The notes below the pieces were generated by a model. It ran no database searches. It had not been told where the DNA came from and was given only the letters and a program-made list of their open reading frames with translations. Positions 9,374-20,661 of a stretch of 64,000 nucleotides of DNA are shown here, in pieces (positions within the stretch are counted from its first letter, which is position 1; each line of letters opens with the position of its first letter). This DNA is from Geomonas limicola (GTDB lineage Bacteria > Desulfobacterota > Desulfuromonadia > Geobacterales > Geobacteraceae): the NCBI RefSeq assembly GCF_014193675.1, contig NZ_BLXZ01000007.1, positions 62,001 through 126,000 of the forward strand, read 5' to 3'. The position numbers were made by a program, and so were the translations under genes.

Positions 9374-12073
9374 ATGCCCAAGGAATCGCCGGAGTCCGAT
9401 ACTTCCCCGCAGTGGCACACCCTTGATGCCGACGAGGTCTGCCGCCTGCTCGACAGCTCCGCTGCCGGTCTGAGCGGCGCCGAAGCCGGCAGTCGTTTCG
9501 CTGCGTACGGTCCCAACCTTCTGAGTTCCCCCCAACGCATCTCCCCCTGGCAGATCCTTCTGGAACAGTTCAAAAACGTCCTGATCGTCATCCTTATCTT
9601 GGCCGCCGGTCTCTCCCTGTTCCTGGGACACGGTGTGGAATCGGCGGCCATTGCGGTGATCGTCGGCTTTGCGGCCCTGCTTGGGTTTTTCCAGGAGTAC
9701 CGGGCGGAACGGGCGCTGGAAGCCCTGCGCGAGATGGCGGCTCCCACGGCGCGGGTTCTGCGCGATGGCGAGGAGTTGGAGGTCCCGGCCCAAAGCCTGG
9801 TGCCGGGCGACCTGGTACTCCTGGCGGCCGGTGACCGGGTTCCTGCCGACATCAGGGTCTGCGAGGCGATGAACCTGCGCACCGAGGAATCCTCCCTGAC
9901 CGGAGAGTCGCGGGCCGTCCCAAAGTCCTGCCAGGTACTTGCCGGTACGCTCCTGCCGCTTGGGGACCGCAGCAACATCTGTTTCGCCGGTACGACGGTG
10001 AGCTACGGGCGGGGTAGGGGGGTGGTGGTCGCCACCGGGATGGCCACCGAGTTTGGCAAGATTGCCGGACTCCTGCAAACCATCACCACCGAGAAGACGC
10101 CGCTGCAAAAAGGGCTGGACCGGGTCGGGATCCTGCTGGCCCGTGCCGCCTTGCTCGGTGTGCTGATCATCTTCGGGCTGGGGCTCTTGCGCGGCGAAGA
10201 CTGGCTGGAGATGCTTCTCTTTGCCGTTGCCCTGGGCGTTGCCGTAGTCCCCGAGGCGCTCCCGGCCGTGGTGACCATCTCGCTCGCCCTGGGGGTCCAG
10301 CGCCTGGTACGGCGCCACGCCCTGATGCGCCGACTCCCCGCGGTGGAAACCCTGGGCTGTACCTCGGTCATCTGCTCGGACAAGACCGGGACGCTCACCC
10401 GCGACGAGATGACGGTGCGCTCGTGCCTGGCCGCCGGCACCTGGTATCAGGTAAGCGGTGCGGGATACCAACCGGTGGGCGATTTCCTGCAGGACGGCTC
10501 TCCTGTCCTGCCGCCGGAACCGTTGCTCGCCGTGCTGCGGGCCGCGGTTCTTTCCAGCGATGCGCGCCTGCTCGGTCCCGACCCCGACGGGCAATTCCGC
10601 GTCAAGGGGGATCCTACCGAAGGGGCCCTGGTGGTGGCCGCGGCCAAGGCCGGGATCGACGCACGCCTGCTGGACACCGAGTCCCCGCGCCTGGACGAGA
10701 TCCCCTTCAGCTCCGAGACCAAGCGGATGACCACCCTGCACCGTGACGCCCGGGGGAGTTTCGCCTGTGTCAAGGGAGCCCCGGAAGTCCTGCTCGACGC
10801 CTGCAGCCGGGTTCGGACGGCGGATGGGGAGCGGGAGTTGAGCGACGCGGCTCGGGAGGAGCTGAAGGAGGCGGCGCGGCGCATGGCGGGCGAGGCCTTG
10901 CGCGTGCTCGCGGTTGCGCGACGTGCCGGGGGGCGGGAGGACGCGGAGCGTGGCCTCACCCTGCTCGGGCTGCTGGGTATGAGCGACCCGCCGCGCCCGG
11001 AGGCGGCCGAAGCGATACGTACCTGCCGTGAGGCCGGTATCCGCCCGGTCCTCATTACCGGAGACCATCCGGTCACCGCGTGTGCCGTGGCGCGGGAGCT
11101 GGGACTGTTGCGGGAGGCGGGGAGGGTGCTCACCGGGCCGGAACTGGAGACCCTGGACGACCGGGAACTGGACCGCACGGTGAGCGAGATCGACGTCTAC
11201 GCCCGGGTGGCTCCGGCGCACAAGCTGCGCGTGGTAGCGGCCTGGCAGCGCCAGGGGCAGGTGGTCGCCATGACCGGTGACGGGGTGAACGACGCACCCG
11301 CCCTGAAAAAGGCTGACATCGGTATCGCCATGGGGATCACCGGGACCGCGGTCAGCAAGGAAGCGGCCGCCATGACGCTTACCGACGACAACTTCGCGAG
11401 CATCGTCGCCGCGGTGGCCGAGGGGCGGGCCATCTATGACAACATCCGCAAATACCTGATGTACCTCTTGAGCTCGAACCTGGGTGAGATCGGGCTGATG
11501 GCCGGCACGCTCCTCCTGGGACTGCCGCTGCCGCTCAGCGCGGTGCAGATCCTCTACGTGAACCTCGCTACCGACGGCCTGCCTGCGCTGGCGCTTGCCG
11601 TGGACCCGGCCGACCGTGACCTGATGCGTCGACCGCCGCGCGACCCGCAGCACGGCATCTTTAACCGAGCCGTGGTCACCCTGATGCTGGTGGGCGGTGG
11701 CTGGTCGACCCTGGTCAACCTGCTGCTCTTCGCCTTGGCCCTCGGTGCCGGAAAGCCCGCCTCCGAGGCCCGCACCATGACCTTCGTCTCCCTGGTCCTC
11801 ATCGAGTTCTTCAAGGCCTACCACTTCAGGTCCGACCGTGCCTCGGTGTTTCGGAACCCCTTCGCCAACCGCTGGCTCAATCGCGCCATCCTCTGGGAGC
11901 TGGTTTTGCTCATGTGCGTCATCTACCTCCCGCTGCTGCAAGCCCCCCTGGGAACCTACCCGCTCCCGCTGCGGGACTGGCTGATCGTCACCGGCTGCGC
12001 CCTCTCCATCGTGCCTATTTTGGAACTCGCCAAGTGGTTTGCGCGCCGGGGGAGTTTGGGTGACCTGTCATGA
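9374..12073 (+). CDS. Type II P-type cation-transporting ATPase (Ca2+-ATPase-like)
   Basis: 899 residues, a usual length for bacterial SERCA/PMCA-like pumps. Seen in order: N-terminal cation-ATPase domain; TGES loop of the actuator domain (LTGESRAVP); TM4 motif PEALPAVVTI (PEGLP in SERCA); phosphorylation site CSDKTGTLT with the Asp near 336; nucleotide-domain KGAPE; hinge MTGDGVNDAPALKKADIG; and about ten membrane segments in all. It moves cations, most likely Ca2+, out of the cytoplasm at the cost of ATP. Specificity is inferred from family only. I chose the ATG at 9374, which has GGGGGA 4 bases upstream, over an in-frame TTG at 9341. No regulator or partner is adjacent. Confidence 0.93.
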   Translation: MPKESPESDTSPQWHTLDADEVCRLLDSSAAGLSGAEAGSRFAAYGPNLLSSPQRISPWQILLEQFKNVLIVILILAAGLSLFLGHGVESAAIAVIVGFAALLGFFQEYRAERALEALREMAAPTARVLRDGEELEVPAQSLVPGDLVLLAAGDRVPADIRVCEAMNLRTEESSLTGESRAVPKSCQVLAGTLLPLGDRSNICFAGTTVSYGRGRGVVVATGMATEFGKIAGLLQTITTEKTPLQKGLDRVGILLARAALLGVLIIFGLGLLRGEDWLEMLLFAVALGVAVVPEALPAVVTISLALGVQRLVRRHALMRRLPAVETLGCTSVICSDKTGTLTRDEMTVRSCLAAGTWYQVSGAGYQPVGDFLQDGSPVLPPEPLLAVLRAAVLSSDARLLGPDPDGQFRVKGDPTEGALVVAAAKAGIDARLLDTESPRLDEIPFSSETKRMTTLHRDARGSFACVKGAPEVLLDACSRVRTADGERELSDAAREELKEAARRMAGEALRVLAVARRAGGREDAERGLTLLGLLGMSDPPRPEAAEAIRTCREAGIRPVLITGDHPVTACAVARELGLLREAGRVLTGPELETLDDRELDRTVSEIDVYARVAPAHKLRVVAAWQRQGQVVAMTGDGVNDAPALKKADIGIAMGITGTAVSKEAAAMTLTDDNFASIVAAVAEGRAIYDNIRKYLMYLLSSNLGEIGLMAGTLLLGLPLPLSAVQILYVNLATDGLPALALAVDPADRDLMRRPPRDPQHGIFNRAVVTLMLVGGGWSTLVNLLLFALALGAGKPASEARTMTFVSLVLIEFFKAYHFRSDRASVFRNPFANRWLNRAILWELVLLMCVIYLPLLQAPLGTYPLPLRDWLIVTGCALSIVPILELAKWFARRGSLGDLS

Positions 12074-12110
12074 GTATCCCGCAACCTCTTGTTATTAGAA
12101 ATTCTTTTGC

Positions 12111-12138
12111 TTTTGAAAATGGAAAAACTAGGTACACT
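12111..12138 (+). promoter_or_regulatory. Possible sigma70 promoter of glgP
   Basis: TTTTGA (12111-12116), 16 bases, TACACT (12133-12138) in an AT-rich patch that stands out from the GC-rich surroundings. A start near 12145 would give a 90-nt leader. The -35 match is weak. Confidence 0.3.
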
Positions 12139-12235
12139 GTACGGGTCGAAATTCCAGGGGACGCAGCTGAGGAGCCTGATCCACCGTGAATGGGGAAAGG
12201 CCGCTGCGCTTAGGTTCCCGCGCCAAGGAGTCACA

Positions 12236-14746
<2,511 letters not shown>

Positions 14747-14760
14747 TCACTAACCCATCA

Positions 14761-14797
14761 TCGACCGCGGGGCCCGCAGCCCGGTTCCCGCGGTCGA
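14761..14797 (+). terminator. Hairpin after glgP
   Basis: Perfect 11-bp inverted repeat TCGACCGCGGG (14761-14771) with its complement at 14787-14797 and a 15-base loop, starting 14 bases after the glgP stop. There is no T-run, so it may block 3' decay rather than terminate by itself. Confidence 0.45.
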
Positions 14798-14981
14798 TCC
14801 TCCCCCCGCTGGTTCCTCAGACACCTGGCCCTTCTCGGGTAAGACACCTCTTACAACTTCATCCTCAAGATTTCCGGGAACCTGCCGATAGGTGACCCAG
14901 GTGAGCGGTGCGGGAGCTCGACAGGGCCCGCTCGTCTCAGACAACCAGCTTATGTGCAGGAACGACCTGCAGGAGGAATTC

Positions 14982-15476
14982 ATGTCACGCGCCATCGTAC
15001 CGCTTGTAAAAGGTGAAACTCAAAACGAACTGATCCAGCTGGTCAGCTTCAACCTGGGGGCCGAAGAGTACGCCGTCGAGGTACTCAAGGTTCGCGAGAT
15101 CATCAGGATGACCGCGATCACCCATATTCCGAACACCCCGCCGAGCATCGAGGGGATCATCAACCTGCGCGGCAAGGTCATCCCGATCGTCTCCCTGCGC
15201 AGCAGGTTCAACATGATGGGATCCGACAGCGACCAGCACACCCGGATCATGGTGATGGACATCGACGGCAAGCTGATGGGCTTCATCGTGGACGGCGTGT
15301 CCGAGGTAATCAGGATTTCCAGCGGGGAGATCCAGCCGCCGCCGGCGATGGCTGCGGGAGGGATGGACCAGGATTTCATCTGCGGGGTGATCCAGCGTGG
15401 CGAGCAGCTTTTGCTCATGCTGCAACTGGACCGCATGTTCTCCGGCGAAGAACAGGACGCCTTCAGCTCGTTCTAG
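14982..15476 (+). CDS. cheW: CheW-type chemotaxis adaptor (solo)
   Basis: 164 residues, a single CheW domain. Such proteins couple receptors to the CheA kinase at the membrane. Family signatures are LVSFNLGAEEYAVEV, the VREIIR stretch, IEGIINLRGKVIPIVSLR and GFIVDGVSEVI. AGGAGG at 14971-14976 lies 5 bases before the ATG, a near-ideal ribosome site, so I prefer it over an upstream in-frame start at 14892. No other che gene lies within 30 kb on this side, so it probably serves receptors coded elsewhere. It ends before a repeat element and a strong terminator. Confidence 0.93.
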   Translation: MSRAIVPLVKGETQNELIQLVSFNLGAEEYAVEVLKVREIIRMTAITHIPNTPPSIEGIINLRGKVIPIVSLRSRFNMMGSDSDQHTRIMVMDIDGKLMGFIVDGVSEVIRISSGEIQPPPAMAAGGMDQDFICGVIQRGEQLLLMLQLDRMFSGEEQDAFSSF

Positions 15477-15578
15477 GGAACGTTGCCGAGGTGCAAGGAA
15501 GGTCGAATACCTTTTAACGCTGGGCTGCCAGCTGTGGGGTGCTGATCACTCGACTGTACTAGATGCAACCGCACACGG

Positions 15579-15677
15579 GTCCCCCCCAACCGGAGGGGGC
15601 TCGGGGGTGGGTGAAGCTGCCAGCTCCGATGAAATGGCCGTTTCCCCCTGTCCCTCTCCCGCAAGGGGAGAGGGGAC
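15579..15677 (+). repeat. Dispersed GC-rich palindromic repeat, copy 2
   Basis: Same build as copy 1 but on the opposite strand: a C-run/G-run hairpin (15581-15600), the 18-base core GGGTGGGTGAAGCTGCCA (15605-15622), a diverged spacer, then the hairpin GTCCCTCTCCC/GGGAGAGGGGAC (15650-15676). The spacer after the core (GATGAAATGGCC here, AATGATGTGGC in copy 1) is only partly conserved while the arms are kept. Confidence 0.8.
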
Positions 15678-15714
15678 CAAAGAGGCCCCGTACCCTCATT
15701 TTCTCGATTAAAAG

Positions 15715-15743
15715 AGGCCCCGGAAAAGCTCCGGGGCCTTTTT
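15715..15743. terminator. Bidirectional intrinsic terminator between cheW and ppx
   Basis: Stem GGCCCCGGA (15716-15724), loop of 5, TCCGGGGCC (15730-15738), then TTTTT on the plus strand. On the minus strand the same stem is followed by TCTTTT. It sits 21 bases beyond the ppx stop and serves the convergent cheW and ppx operon. Confidence 0.88.
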
Positions 15744-15764
15744 GCGTTACGGGCGAATGCCGTC

Positions 15765-17324
15765 TCAGGCCTCTTCCCCCTCGGACTCCACACCGGGTGC
15801 CTCGAGGACCAGCTTGAGGTCGAAGGCCATCTGGAACAGGTCGTTCTTGGCACGGGCCCCGAAGAGTTCCACCGAGATGTCCTCCTCGCCCTGCAAGGTG
15901 AGCTTCAGGGTGTGCTTGTCCAGCTGGCAGTCGAGCCCCTGTACCACCGAATTGCGGCGCCGGTCCAGGCCGTCGCACAGGCGCACGATGCCGCCGAAAC
16001 GGGACACCAGCGCCCGATCCGCAGCCGGAAGCCGCATGTACGGCTCGTGCTTTTTCTTGGGGAGGGCCTTGCGGTGGTAACGCGCCATGTTGGCGATCAG
16101 CTCGCGCTCCCGCGGCGTGAAGCCGAACAGGTCGGCGTGACGGATCAGGTGGTAGGAGTGCTTGTGGTGGCTCGAGTAGTTGATGAAGTAGCCGACGTCA
16201 TGCAGGAGTGCCGCGGCCTCCAGAAGGCGGCGGTCCTTTTCGGTGAACCCGTAGCGCTTGGCCAGCGCGTGGTAGATCTCCAGGGCGAGTCGGGTCACCT
16301 GCAGGCAGTGGGGCTCGTCGAAGTGGCAGGAACGCCCGAACTCCAACAGCGAGGCGCGCCAGGAACGTGCCGTTTTTTCCCCCGGTAACAGCTTCAGCTT
16401 CTGAAGGCCGCGCAGGATGAGCCCCTCGCGGATGCCACGCTCGTTCACCTTCAAAAGGTTCACGCCGAAGAAATCCATCAACTCGTCGACCACCGTCACA
16501 CCCGCCACGATGATGTCGGAGCGGTCCGGGCTGAGCCCGGGAGTGGAGCGGCGCTCCTTGTCACTCTTTCGCACCAGGCTTGCCAAAAGGTGGACCACTT
16601 CGGACCGTAAAAGCTCATAGCCGTGGCTGGAGTCGTAGTTCTCGCGCCGGGTGGCCATTACCATGGCGGCGATCGAGGTGATGGCGCCGCCGGAACCTAC
16701 CAGGCAGTGCAACGAGCTGCGCTCCTCGGTGGAGAAAGAGGCTTTCAGTGCCTTGCGGATGTGCTTGCGAAGTTTCTGGTGCTCCGGTTCGGTCACCGGG
16801 TCGCTCTTCAGGAAGGTCTCGGTGAGAAACACTGCACCCAGTTCCAGGGAGAGGATTTCCTCGATGTGGGTCCCCAGGGCGCTGATCAGCTCGAGGCTGC
16901 CGCCGCCGATGTCGAAGATCAGGTGGCGTACCCCGTCCAGGTCGAAGTTGTGAAAGGCACTCAACGCGGCCAGCTCGGCCTCGGCTTCTCCGCTGATCAC
17001 CTCGACCTCAATGCCGACCTTCTCCTTGATTGCTTCGACCAGCGCGGGACCGTTCAGCGCCTTGCGCATCGCGCTCGTGGCCACGGCCTCGATACTGCGC
17101 ACCTGGTAGCCGTCGATGATCTTTTTCTGGCGGGATAGGGCGGTCAGGGCGCGGTCCCAGGCAGCCGGCGAGATGCTCCCGGTCTGGTTTAGTCCCTCGC
17201 CCAGGCGAACCGTGACTTTCTCGTCGTCCAGTATCTTGTACTTTCCGGAAGCCGCCACCTCGATGACGATGCTGCGGATGGAGTTGGTGCCGATGTCGAC
17301 GGCTGCCAGGCGGTTTTGTTTCAC
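15765..17324 (-). CDS. ppx: Exopolyphosphatase / pppGpp phosphohydrolase (Ppx/GppA) with C-terminal HD domain
   Basis: 519 residues, the long E. coli Ppx-like form. It splits terminal phosphate from polyphosphate, or the 5' phosphate from pppGpp. ASKHA-fold motifs are VDIGTNSIRS at the N-terminus (phosphate-1) and IFDIGGGSLELI (phosphate-2). The C-terminal half has the HD-type stretch AALLHDVGYFINYSSHHKHSYHL. The ATG at 17324 overlaps the stop of the CHAD gene (ATGA), so they are co-translated. Standing at the end of a sixA-HHH-CHAD-ppx operon, it most likely acts on polyphosphate, since CHAD domains are polyphosphate-binding. Substrate choice is inferred. Confidence 0.92.
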   Translation of the reverse strand: MKQNRLAAVDIGTNSIRSIVIEVAASGKYKILDDEKVTVRLGEGLNQTGSISPAAWDRALTALSRQKKIIDGYQVRSIEAVATSAMRKALNGPALVEAIKEKVGIEVEVISGEAEAELAALSAFHNFDLDGVRHLIFDIGGGSLELISALGTHIEEILSLELGAVFLTETFLKSDPVTEPEHQKLRKHIRKALKASFSTEERSSLHCLVGSGGAITSIAAMVMATRRENYDSSHGYELLRSEVVHLLASLVRKSDKERRSTPGLSPDRSDIIVAGVTVVDELMDFFGVNLLKVNERGIREGLILRGLQKLKLLPGEKTARSWRASLLEFGRSCHFDEPHCLQVTRLALEIYHALAKRYGFTEKDRRLLEAAALLHDVGYFINYSSHHKHSYHLIRHADLFGFTPRERELIANMARYHRKALPKKKHEPYMRLPAADRALVSRFGGIVRLCDGLDRRRNSVVQGLDCQLDKHTLKLTLQGEEDISVELFGARAKNDLFQMAFDLKLVLEAPGVESEGEEA

Positions 17325-18298
17325 AAGGCCCTCCTTGCCCTGGTTCCTATCGCGTCCACGGAGATATCGTCCAGCTTGTGCCGGAATTCCGCGAAGAGCC
17401 GGCTACGGCGGGCGGTAATTACCCGCAGCACCTGTTGCTGACCGGTGCCGTCTGCGACGCGGTTCAGGGCGAGCTCGGCGAAGACGTCGAGGTCGTGCAG
17501 CTTGCCGAGCACTTCCTGGTACCCCTTGAGCGCGGCATGCAGTAGGTCGTACTCGCTGGTGAACAAGGGCTCCAGGATCTCCAGGCGGTAGCGCAGCCGT
17601 TTGACCGCAATGCGCAGCCGGTGCTGGGCCCCGGCGTTGGCCTCGAAAAGCGCCTGGGGAAGCAGGTCCGCTACCGAAAGGGCGCGCGCGGCGATGGCCT
17701 CGTCGGCAAAGCGCACCAAGGGCTGGAAGGGATCGGTGCGCTGGTTGCCGAATAGCTCGGGTGCGGAAAGACCCTCCCGGATGGCCCGCTTCAGCGGGGT
17801 CGCCCGCAGGTCACCGAGGTCCTTCTCCAACTGCTGCCGGGCAGCTTCGCGCTCTTTTTGCAGCTGGGCAACCAGCAGGTCGAGTTCGGTTTGGGCTGGC
17901 TCCCGTTCGGCAGGCGAGAGGCCGTTGAAGAAAAGGAGCGCCTCGTCGGTGTTGCGCAGCTCCCCCAGGATGCCGGTCACCTGCTTCACCCGCTTGCGGA
18001 TACGCCGCACCGATTTCTCGGGAAAACAGTCTCCGAAGAGTGCCAGGGCCTCGCGCAACCGCCGCGAGGCGACTCTTAAGTCGTGGATATCCTCGGCATC
18101 GAAACCCTCGGCCACTTTGCGCCAGCGCTTGAAGAACTCCTTGGCGTGCGCCGCCGTCATCTCGCGCGCCGCGCTCCAAAGCGGTGCCTGTCCCGGCGCC
18201 GCACCGCGCGATTCACGGGGTCCCGGCGCGGGGGTGGCGTGCTGGGGACGCAGCCTGGTCTGCACATGCGGATCTAGTGTCGATGTCGTGGTACGCAT
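17321..18298 (-). CDS. CHAD domain protein (polyphosphate-associated)
   Basis: 325 residues, with one CHAD domain over about 45-310. CHAD domains are helical bundles with conserved His, Lys and Arg that bind polyphosphate; here the motifs are EDIHDLRVASRRLRE and HRLRIAVKRLRYRLE. No CYTH (triphosphate tunnel) domain is attached, unlike many relatives. The first 40 residues are low-complexity (Thr, Pro, Ala). The ATG at 18298 has GGAG about 8 bases upstream, and the stop overlaps the ppx start. The coupling suggests it brings Ppx to polyphosphate granules or guards the polymer; this is inference. Confidence 0.9.
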   Translation of the reverse strand: MRTTTSTLDPHVQTRLRPQHATPAPGPRESRGAAPGQAPLWSAAREMTAAHAKEFFKRWRKVAEGFDAEDIHDLRVASRRLREALALFGDCFPEKSVRRIRKRVKQVTGILGELRNTDEALLFFNGLSPAEREPAQTELDLLVAQLQKEREAARQQLEKDLGDLRATPLKRAIREGLSAPELFGNQRTDPFQPLVRFADEAIAARALSVADLLPQALFEANAGAQHRLRIAVKRLRYRLEILEPLFTSEYDLLHAALKGYQEVLGKLHDLDVFAELALNRVADGTGQQQVLRVITARRSRLFAEFRHKLDDISVDAIGTRARRAL

Positions 18299-18349
18299 TT
18301 AAAAACTCCGGGACGCTGGGGCAGGGCAGGGGAGGCTGCCGGCTGACCG

Positions 18350-18871
18350 CTACAGCGCCTTGATCAGCGCCTTACGCGCCTTTTTCAGCCTCTTGTGCAC
18401 CTTTTTCAGGCTTATCCCGTCGAGATCGGTCACCCGTTTCTCCACCTTGTTCAACGCCTTGGCGGCACGTTTGGCCCCTTTCTTGCCGCCGTCACCGAGA
18501 CGGCTCAGGGCGTCGTCGATGCGCACCAGGTCCCCCGCCAGCTTTTTCCCCTGCTTTCCGGCAAGCCGGTCGGCAAACTGCTCCCGGGTCTGCTCGGCCA
18601 GGGTTTGCATGCGCTCCTTCACCTGTGCCAGGCGCTGTTGAAGCGCTGCACTGGAAGAGGGGGGCTGCTCGGCGCTTGCTGCCGTGAGCTGCTGGGCCTG
18701 CTCCAAAAGGGAGTCGATCCGGCTTGGGCTGATGCCGGATACCTTCCGAAGTCCCGGCTCACCGGCCTCCACCATGGCGGAGAAACTGCCGAGGCCTGCC
18801 TCGTTGAGGCGCTGCGCCAACACCTTTCCTACTCCCCTGAGCTGTAACAGATCGTCCGCTGGTTCCGCCAT
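18350..18871 (-). CDS. Helix-hairpin-helix protein with Lys-rich C-terminus
   Basis: 173 residues from the ATG at 18871, which has AGGGGG about 9 bases upstream. A GTG at 18901 overlapping the sixA stop is the alternative start. The N-terminal 60 residues look like a DUF4332/HhH fold (LLQLRGVGKVLAQRLNEAG, then LRKVSGISPSRID), the type found in DNA-end or nucleic-acid binding proteins. After a Ser/Pro linker comes a helical region rich in Lys and Arg (KKGAKRAAKAL, KKVHKRLKKARKALIKAL) that resembles histone-like tails. It may bind DNA or polyphosphate, both polyanions. The exact role is unknown; the operon position suggests polyphosphate granule or nucleoid association. Confidence 0.82.
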   Translation of the reverse strand: MAEPADDLLQLRGVGKVLAQRLNEAGLGSFSAMVEAGEPGLRKVSGISPSRIDSLLEQAQQLTAASAEQPPSSSAALQQRLAQVKERMQTLAEQTREQFADRLAGKQGKKLAGDLVRIDDALSRLGDGGKKGAKRAAKALNKVEKRVTDLDGISLKKVHKRLKKARKALIKAL

Positions 18872-18897
18872 GAAACTGGTCCCCCTTGTGTTCGGGA

Positions 18898-19410
18898 TCA
18901 CTCCTGGTTCAGGTGTTTGAGCGCCTTGTTGCGCGAGTCGAAGAGATTTCCCTTGCCGTCCACGAACTGCCGGAAGGCGGCCTCCCCCTGGGCCGTCAGC
19001 TTGAAGGTAACGGTAGCCCCCTTGTCCAGGGCGCAGGGGGTATCGGTATCCAGAAGCACCCGGGTGACCTCTCCGAGTTCCGGCTCGTGGCCTACCAGCG
19101 CGATCTCCCGGGCATCCGGGTGCTCCTCAAGGAGCCTGCGCAGTTGCGGTGCTCCGAACCCGTGGGCCAACAGGTCGGTGAGCTGGAGCTCCTTTTTGAA
19201 CTTGAGTGTCTGGGCCAGGATCTCTGCGGTCTGGACAGCACGGATCAACGGGCTTGTCAGTATCAGGTCGGGATCGATACCCGAGATTTTAAGGGTGCGG
19301 GCTATCTTGCGGAAGCGGACGCGTCCCCGGGGTGTCAGATAACGGTGCTGCTCCTGTACTTCCGGCGTCCGCTCGATCGCTTCTGCGTGTCGTACCAGAT
19401 GGATTACCAT
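18898..19410 (-). CDS. sixA: Phosphohistidine phosphatase SixA-like
   Basis: 170 residues, a histidine phosphatase of the short SixA type. The catalytic motif is LVRHAEA at the N-terminus (RHG box), with TSPLIRAVQTAEIL and the second His in LVGHEPEL. SixA removes phosphate from phosphohistidine in Hpt domains or PTS-Ntr proteins. GGGAG lies 6 bases upstream of the ATG. It is first in the operon that runs on to the HhH, CHAD and ppx genes. SixA-CHAD-Ppx neighbourhoods recur in bacteria and link it to phosphate or polyphosphate handling; the substrate here is unknown. Confidence 0.9.
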   Translation of the reverse strand: MVIHLVRHAEAIERTPEVQEQHRYLTPRGRVRFRKIARTLKISGIDPDLILTSPLIRAVQTAEILAQTLKFKKELQLTDLLAHGFGAPQLRRLLEEHPDAREIALVGHEPELGEVTRVLLDTDTPCALDKGATVTFKLTAQGEAAFRQFVDGKGNLFDSRNKALKHLNQE

Positions 19411-19666
19411 ACCAGGCTCCCGTAGTTCGGCAACTGTCCCAGGACTCTGTCTGCGCGGTAGTTGTCAGTCTCCCGACTCTGAGATAAGCACTGGCCAATT
19501 GTAGCATGGGAACGGGAGGAGGGAAGCAAAGGAAGCAGAAACGGAGGGAAAGGGGAATTCAGAGGGAGATGCCAGATAGAGAAATTCCCGCACGGACCCC
19601 TTTGCTGATAGTCAGGTGCCGGCGGGAATGGTTAAAGAAAGAGATCATGGACCATGTGGTAACGTA

Positions 19667-20278
19667 CTAGATATACGAAAGATCCTGTGTAACAAACTTT
19701 TCGAGGTTTTCCCGTATGGCCTGCACCACCAAGTCGGAGGGAACCGAACCGCCGACGCCGCGCAACCAGAAGCGGTCCGCCGCGGTCTCCCCCAGGGTTT
19801 CCACGGTAAGCTTCACGGGGAACAGGCAGCGCATGCTGAAAAAGTCGAGCAGGTCGCCCAGAAAACCGAGACGGTCAACGCCGCGTATCTCGATGTAGAG
19901 GCTCCCCTGGTGCCTGCTGCACGGTTCGATCTTCAGGTCGCGCAGGACGATGGGGGCCAGGGCCTGGTGCGAAGGCTCGGTGTTGGCGAGCGCCACGTAG
20001 TCGAGGCTCACGGGGTCGCAGGTGGGGCGCGCGGCCTTCAGCTTGAAACTTGCCTGCCAGGCGTAAGCCGTGATCTTCTCTGCCTGTCCATTGACGATGC
20101 CGATGCGGTGCAGGGCGAGCGCTGCTGCCAGGCGTCCGAGCCATCCCGGCGAGAGGAAGCCCTTGAGGGTCAGGGTATAGTCACCGGGCTGCAAAGCGCT
20201 CGGTGTAATGTCGAAGGTTACGTCCCTGAGGCCGCCGGTAAAGGTTTCCCTGGTGTCGTTCAGGGCAGCGTAAAACAT
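19667..20278 (-). CDS. Protein with a possible C-terminal ACT-like domain, unknown function
   Basis: 203 residues from the ATG at 20278, which has GGAGA 6 bases upstream; an open frame continues 25 codons further without a ribosome site. The C-terminal half (about 125-200) holds GSLYIEIRGVDRLGFLGDLLDFF and, after it, a strand with ADRFWLRG. This resembles an ACT domain of the GlnD/Rel kind (RDRPGLL pattern). The N-terminal half has a similar alternation of strands and helices and may be a second, diverged copy. No catalytic domain is attached. It is last in a three-gene minus-strand group with a small unknown protein and an HTH protein. A small-molecule sensing role is inference. Confidence 0.7.
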   Translation of the reverse strand: MFYAALNDTRETFTGGLRDVTFDITPSALQPGDYTLTLKGFLSPGWLGRLAAALALHRIGIVNGQAEKITAYAWQASFKLKAARPTCDPVSLDYVALANTEPSHQALAPIVLRDLKIEPCSRHQGSLYIEIRGVDRLGFLGDLLDFFSMRCLFPVKLTVETLGETAADRFWLRGVGGSVPSDLVVQAIRENLEKFVTQDLSYI

Positions 20279-20349
20279 GAAACTCTCCTTTGAGTAGGTA
20301 TGGATCGCATCGTTGCATTGAGGGCGGCCCTGCTGCTCCTCGAAAAACC

Positions 20350-20643
20350 TCAAAGCTCCAGGAAATCGCGGGTGGTGCAGGACAGGTAGCGGAAGACCTC
20401 GCCCCGCGTGGTAATACTGCGGGGAAGTTCCTGGTTCATCAGGTCCTCGATGAGGTGCAGCACCCGGGCGTCGCTACTACCCAGGTCGTCCATCACCGCC
20501 TCCAGCATGGGAAGGATGTCGTACAGGTCGTCACGATCGAACAGGGCTGGATCGTCTTTCCCCTGGAATTTCGCCTCGTGCCGGGTTGTCACTGCCCGAG
20601 GGTACTTGTACTTCAAGTCCGAAGGCTTGATGGAAATCCGCAT
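20350..20643 (-). CDS. Small protein of unknown function
   Basis: 97 residues, soluble and acidic, with no signal peptide or membrane segment. I do not recognise the family. Visible features: a basic start (RISIKPSDLKYKYPRAVTTRHEAKFQG), then a helical acidic middle (DRDDLYDILPMLEAVMDDLG). GAGG lies 8 bases before the ATG. It lies 18 bases after the HTH gene and 71 bases before the ACT-like gene, all on one strand, so the three are probably one transcript. Confidence 0.72.
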   Translation of the reverse strand: MRISIKPSDLKYKYPRAVTTRHEAKFQGKDDPALFDRDDLYDILPMLEAVMDDLGSSDARVLHLIEDLMNQELPRSITTRGEVFRYLSCTTRDFLEL

Positions 20644-20661
20644 GGTGTGTTCCTCGCGGTG

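Noticed and set aside
9251..11941. Very long open frame (896 codons) antisense to the P-type ATPase
   Set aside because: High-GC antisense artefact; Gln/Arg/Gly/His-rich translation without domains, while the plus strand codes an intact ATPase with all motifs.
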